DNA of 15,184 bases. Origin: Candidatus Hecatellales archaeon (GTDB lineage: Archaea > Thermoproteota > Bathyarchaeia > Hecatellales > Hecatellaceae). The notes beneath the pieces were generated by a model. It had not been told where the DNA came from and made no database searches. It was given only the letters and a program-made list of their open reading frames with translations. The first letter of the stretch is position 1; each line of letters begins with the position of its first letter. Positions 13,556-15,184 of this stretch are shown piece after piece. The translations under genes and the position numbers were made by a program. Location of the stretch: assembly GCA_003662485.1 (NCBI GenBank), contig QMYD01000008.1, forward strand, positions 1 through 15,184, written 5' to 3'.

Positions 13556-14398
13556 TTAGCAGTCCGGTTTACCTATGATGATTGTTTTTCCAACCCCAGC
13601 CTCCAGAAAGTTTTCCTTAAAGGCTTCCCTAAACATTTTTCTTGCTAGGTCCCCGCTGCAGTGGCATGGTGCAACCTTAACCACGCCCAGCCTGCTAAAC
13701 CCTTCAATTATCTGCGAAATCCTCTGCTCGCTTGAGCCTGCTAGGTGGAAGCCTCCCAAGACAAGGTAGAGCCTGCGACCTGTAAGTTTCGAAGCTTTCT
13801 CAGCCATTCGGTCAACTCCGGGATGGGCGCATCCGGTAAGCATTATTAGGCCTTCCCTCGTATTGATTAGGAGAGCCTGCTCCCTTGGGGCTGAACCCAT
13901 CTCACCAGTAGTACCAACCCCACGGCATATCCTAGTAGGGCCTGAAACCTCAATAACCCTGCAGCCGCAGGCTTTCAACTCCTCCTTGAAGGATTTAGGG
14001 AAGCTTTTGGGTAGGTAAACGTCTGGGTGGAGGCCGCGTTTAAGGAGGCCCCTAAGCCCTCCAACATGGTCCCCATGAATGTGGGATAGAACAACCAGGT
14101 CAACCTCTGACGGCTTAAAACCCAGCTTTTCAAGGTTTTCTAGGAGGATTTCAGGGTTTCCACCCGTGTCGAAGAGGATGGTTTCACCCGGCGTTTCCAC
14201 GAGGCAGCTGAAGCCCCAAGCCGTCTTCAACCCCTCCACATAGGGATAATTATCGTAGACGATGGTGAGTTTCACCCATTCTAGGGCTTCAAGCTGAAGG
14301 GTTTGGCTTAAAGCCTGAGGTTTCACCTGCCAGCCTAAAGCCATGAAGATGAAGGCTGAGAGTAGAAGAAGGGATAGGCAGAATTTGAGAATCCTCAT
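13556..14398 (-). CDS. Metallo-beta-lactamase-fold hydrolase with N-terminal signal peptide or anchor (COG1237-like)
   Basis: 280 residues. MRILKFCLSLLLLSAFIFMALGW (1-23) is a typical Sec signal or single membrane anchor, so the enzyme probably acts outside the membrane. The MBL core begins at about residue 43. Metal ligands are visible as SHIHGDH (H106, H108, D110, H111), H192 in GCAHPG, and H218 (GGFHL) or H246 (PCHCSGD); LFDTGG (75-80) precedes them. The layout fits the COG1237 group, often labelled dihydropterin/RFA-P synthase. That label should not be taken as function here, especially for an exported protein. C144, C146, C158, C190, C245 and C247 are unusually many for an exported protein. 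The gene overlaps the MoeA-PBP gene by 4 nt (ATGA), with GGGAGGA upstream, so the two are translationally coupled. The substrate is unknown. Confidence 0.85.
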   Translation of the reverse strand: MRILKFCLSLLLLSAFIFMALGWQVKPQALSQTLQLEALEWVKLTIVYDNYPYVEGLKTAWGFSCLVETPGETILFDTGGNPEILLENLEKLGFKPSEVDLVVLSHIHGDHVGGLRGLLKRGLHPDVYLPKSFPKSFKEELKACGCRVIEVSGPTRICRGVGTTGEMGSAPREQALLINTREGLIMLTGCAHPGVDRMAEKASKLTGRRLYLVLGGFHLAGSSEQRISQIIEGFSRLGVVKVAPCHCSGDLARKMFREAFKENFLEAGVGKTIIIGKPDC

Positions 14399-15184
14399 AT
14401 GATTCTCCTCCCGGTTTCAGCTGTTGGAAGCAGACCCCTCCCCTCCCTCTCTAGGGCCTCCCTAAACTCTTTGGAGGCTAGGGTTTGGAGGAAGGCTTTA
14501 ACCATAGGCTTCTCCAGCCTGTCAAGCCTAACAGCGAAATCATAGTTTTCGGTGGCTAGGGGGATGAATTCAAGGTTTTGGGCAGCATATTCTACGCCGA
14601 GGCCTACGTCAGCCCTACCCTGAAGCACTGCAGAGGCTATGGCTGAATGGGATTTAACCTCCCACCTGTAGCCCCTAATCCCAGCAGCCAAATCCTCAAT
14701 TTTAACACCTTTCTCCCTGGCGAGCTTAGCTAGGTGGAAGTCGAGGAGAAGCCTTGTTCCAGAACCTTTGTTCCGGTTTATGAAGCTTATGTCTGGGCGT
14801 AGCAGGTCCTCTAGCCCCTTGAAGCCCTTCGGGTTTCCCTTTGGCAGGATGAAGCCCTGTCTTCGAATGTATCCACGGTAGAGGGCAACCTTACCCTCAA
14901 GGCCATAGCGCCTAATAAAGGAGACATTATATTCGCCTGTAGCCTCGTCGAGGAGGTGTATTCCAGCAATGTCTGCAAGGCCTCTTCTCAGCGCTGCTAA
15001 ACCGCCCATGGAGCCTGTTGAAACCACCTTGAAAACTGCCCATGGCTTCTTCTCCCTCAAAATTTTAAGGAGGATTTCGAGGCCTGGGCAGTGGCTTCCA
15101 ATAATGGTTAGGTGGGGGGGTGTAAGTCTGGCTCCGAAAAGCTTTACCCTAACGGGTTCACCCTCCTCAAGGAAGGAGATGTTC
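14395..15184 (-). CDS. moeA: MoeA-type molybdopterin protein, C-terminal PBP-like (LysR-substrate-type) domain; 5' end outside window
   Basis: The last 262 residues are visible, and the frame is open to the window edge, so TTG 15060 is not the true start. The first 20 or so residues (FLEEGEPVRVKLFGARL) look like the end of MoeA domain IV. From TIIGSHCPGLEILLKIL onward it is the PBP-like domain (COG1910/PF12727 type): STGSMGGLAALRRGLADIAGIHLLD, then RRQGFILPKGNPKGFKGLEDL, INRNKGSGTRLLLDFHLA, SHSAIASAVLQGRADVGLGVEYAA and FIPLATENYDFAV. This domain probably senses or binds molybdate/tungstate. In archaea it is commonly fused to MoeA, which inserts the metal into the pterin cofactor. The MoeA part is inferred from the short domain IV-like stretch; a stand-alone or HTH-linked PBP protein is the alternative. 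Confidence 0.78.
   Translation of the reverse strand, partial: NISFLEEGEPVRVKLFGARLTPPHLTIIGSHCPGLEILLKILREKKPWAVFKVVSTGSMGGLAALRRGLADIAGIHLLDEATGEYNVSFIRRYGLEGKVALYRGYIRRQGFILPKGNPKGFKGLEDLLRPDISFINRNKGSGTRLLLDFHLAKLAREKGVKIEDLAAGIRGYRWEVKSHSAIASAVLQGRADVGLGVEYAAQNLEFIPLATENYDFAVRLDRLEKPMVKAFLQTLASKEFREALEREGRGLLPTAETGRRII

Noticed and set aside
1..15184. tRNA/rRNA genes, CRISPR arrays, insertion sequences, att sites or inteins
   Set aside because: No regularly spaced repeats, transposase motifs, terminal inverted repeats or tRNA-like T-loop words were seen in the short intergenic gaps, and the PolB motifs are uninterrupted.

Overview
The window looks like a gene-dense chromosomal segment of an archaeon, most likely a thermophilic member of the TACK (Thermoproteota-like) group. 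The evidence is a PolB1-type replicative DNA polymerase, deoxyhypusine synthase, the LysW-dependent lysine/ornithine genes lysZ and lysJ, the F420 gene cofE, an archaeal-order Mrp/Mbh antiporter operon, and TATA-like boxes about 25-35 bp ahead of promoter-proximal starts. AGG arginine codons and GTG/TTG starts are frequent. A Bathyarchaeia-like lineage would fit, but the sequence alone does not decide it. There are no mobile elements, CRISPR arrays, rRNA or tRNA genes that I can support, and nearly every base is coding.

Layout from left to right. Positions 1-1736 (minus) hold most of a large multi-membrane, GT-C-like protein of the PTPS-related family, whose 3' end lies outside the window. 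An A/T-rich element around 1755-1770 separates it from a divergent plus-strand block: deoxyhypusine synthase (1803-2777), an agmatinase-family enzyme 5 nt downstream (2783-3670), and PolB1 (3715-6369) behind its own TATA box. Next comes a seven-gene Na+/H+ antiporter operon (6451-10453) in the order E-F-G-(MbhD+MbhE fusion)-B-C-D, then cofE (10493-11269).

The right third is on the minus strand. A MoeA protein with a C-terminal PBP-like domain (5' end outside the window) overlaps by 4 nt a signal-peptide-bearing metallo-beta-lactamase-fold protein. After about 110 nt come lysZ, lysJ and a 51-residue protein whose 3' end collides with the 3' end of cofE.

How the genes work together. The dys/agmatinase pair suggests aIF5A (de)hypusination, possibly by the agmatine route described in haloarchaea, because several residues that bind spermidine in human DHS are replaced here. 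The Mrp-type operon has the same order as the antiporter half of Thermococcales Mbh hydrogenases but lacks both the MrpA NuoL-like domain and the hydrogenase genes. Its gene junctions follow a strict AGGAGG-8 nt-NTGA pattern, which supports a CTG start for MnhD. lysZ and lysJ perform two consecutive steps on LysW-bound intermediates; lysW and lysX are not in the window.
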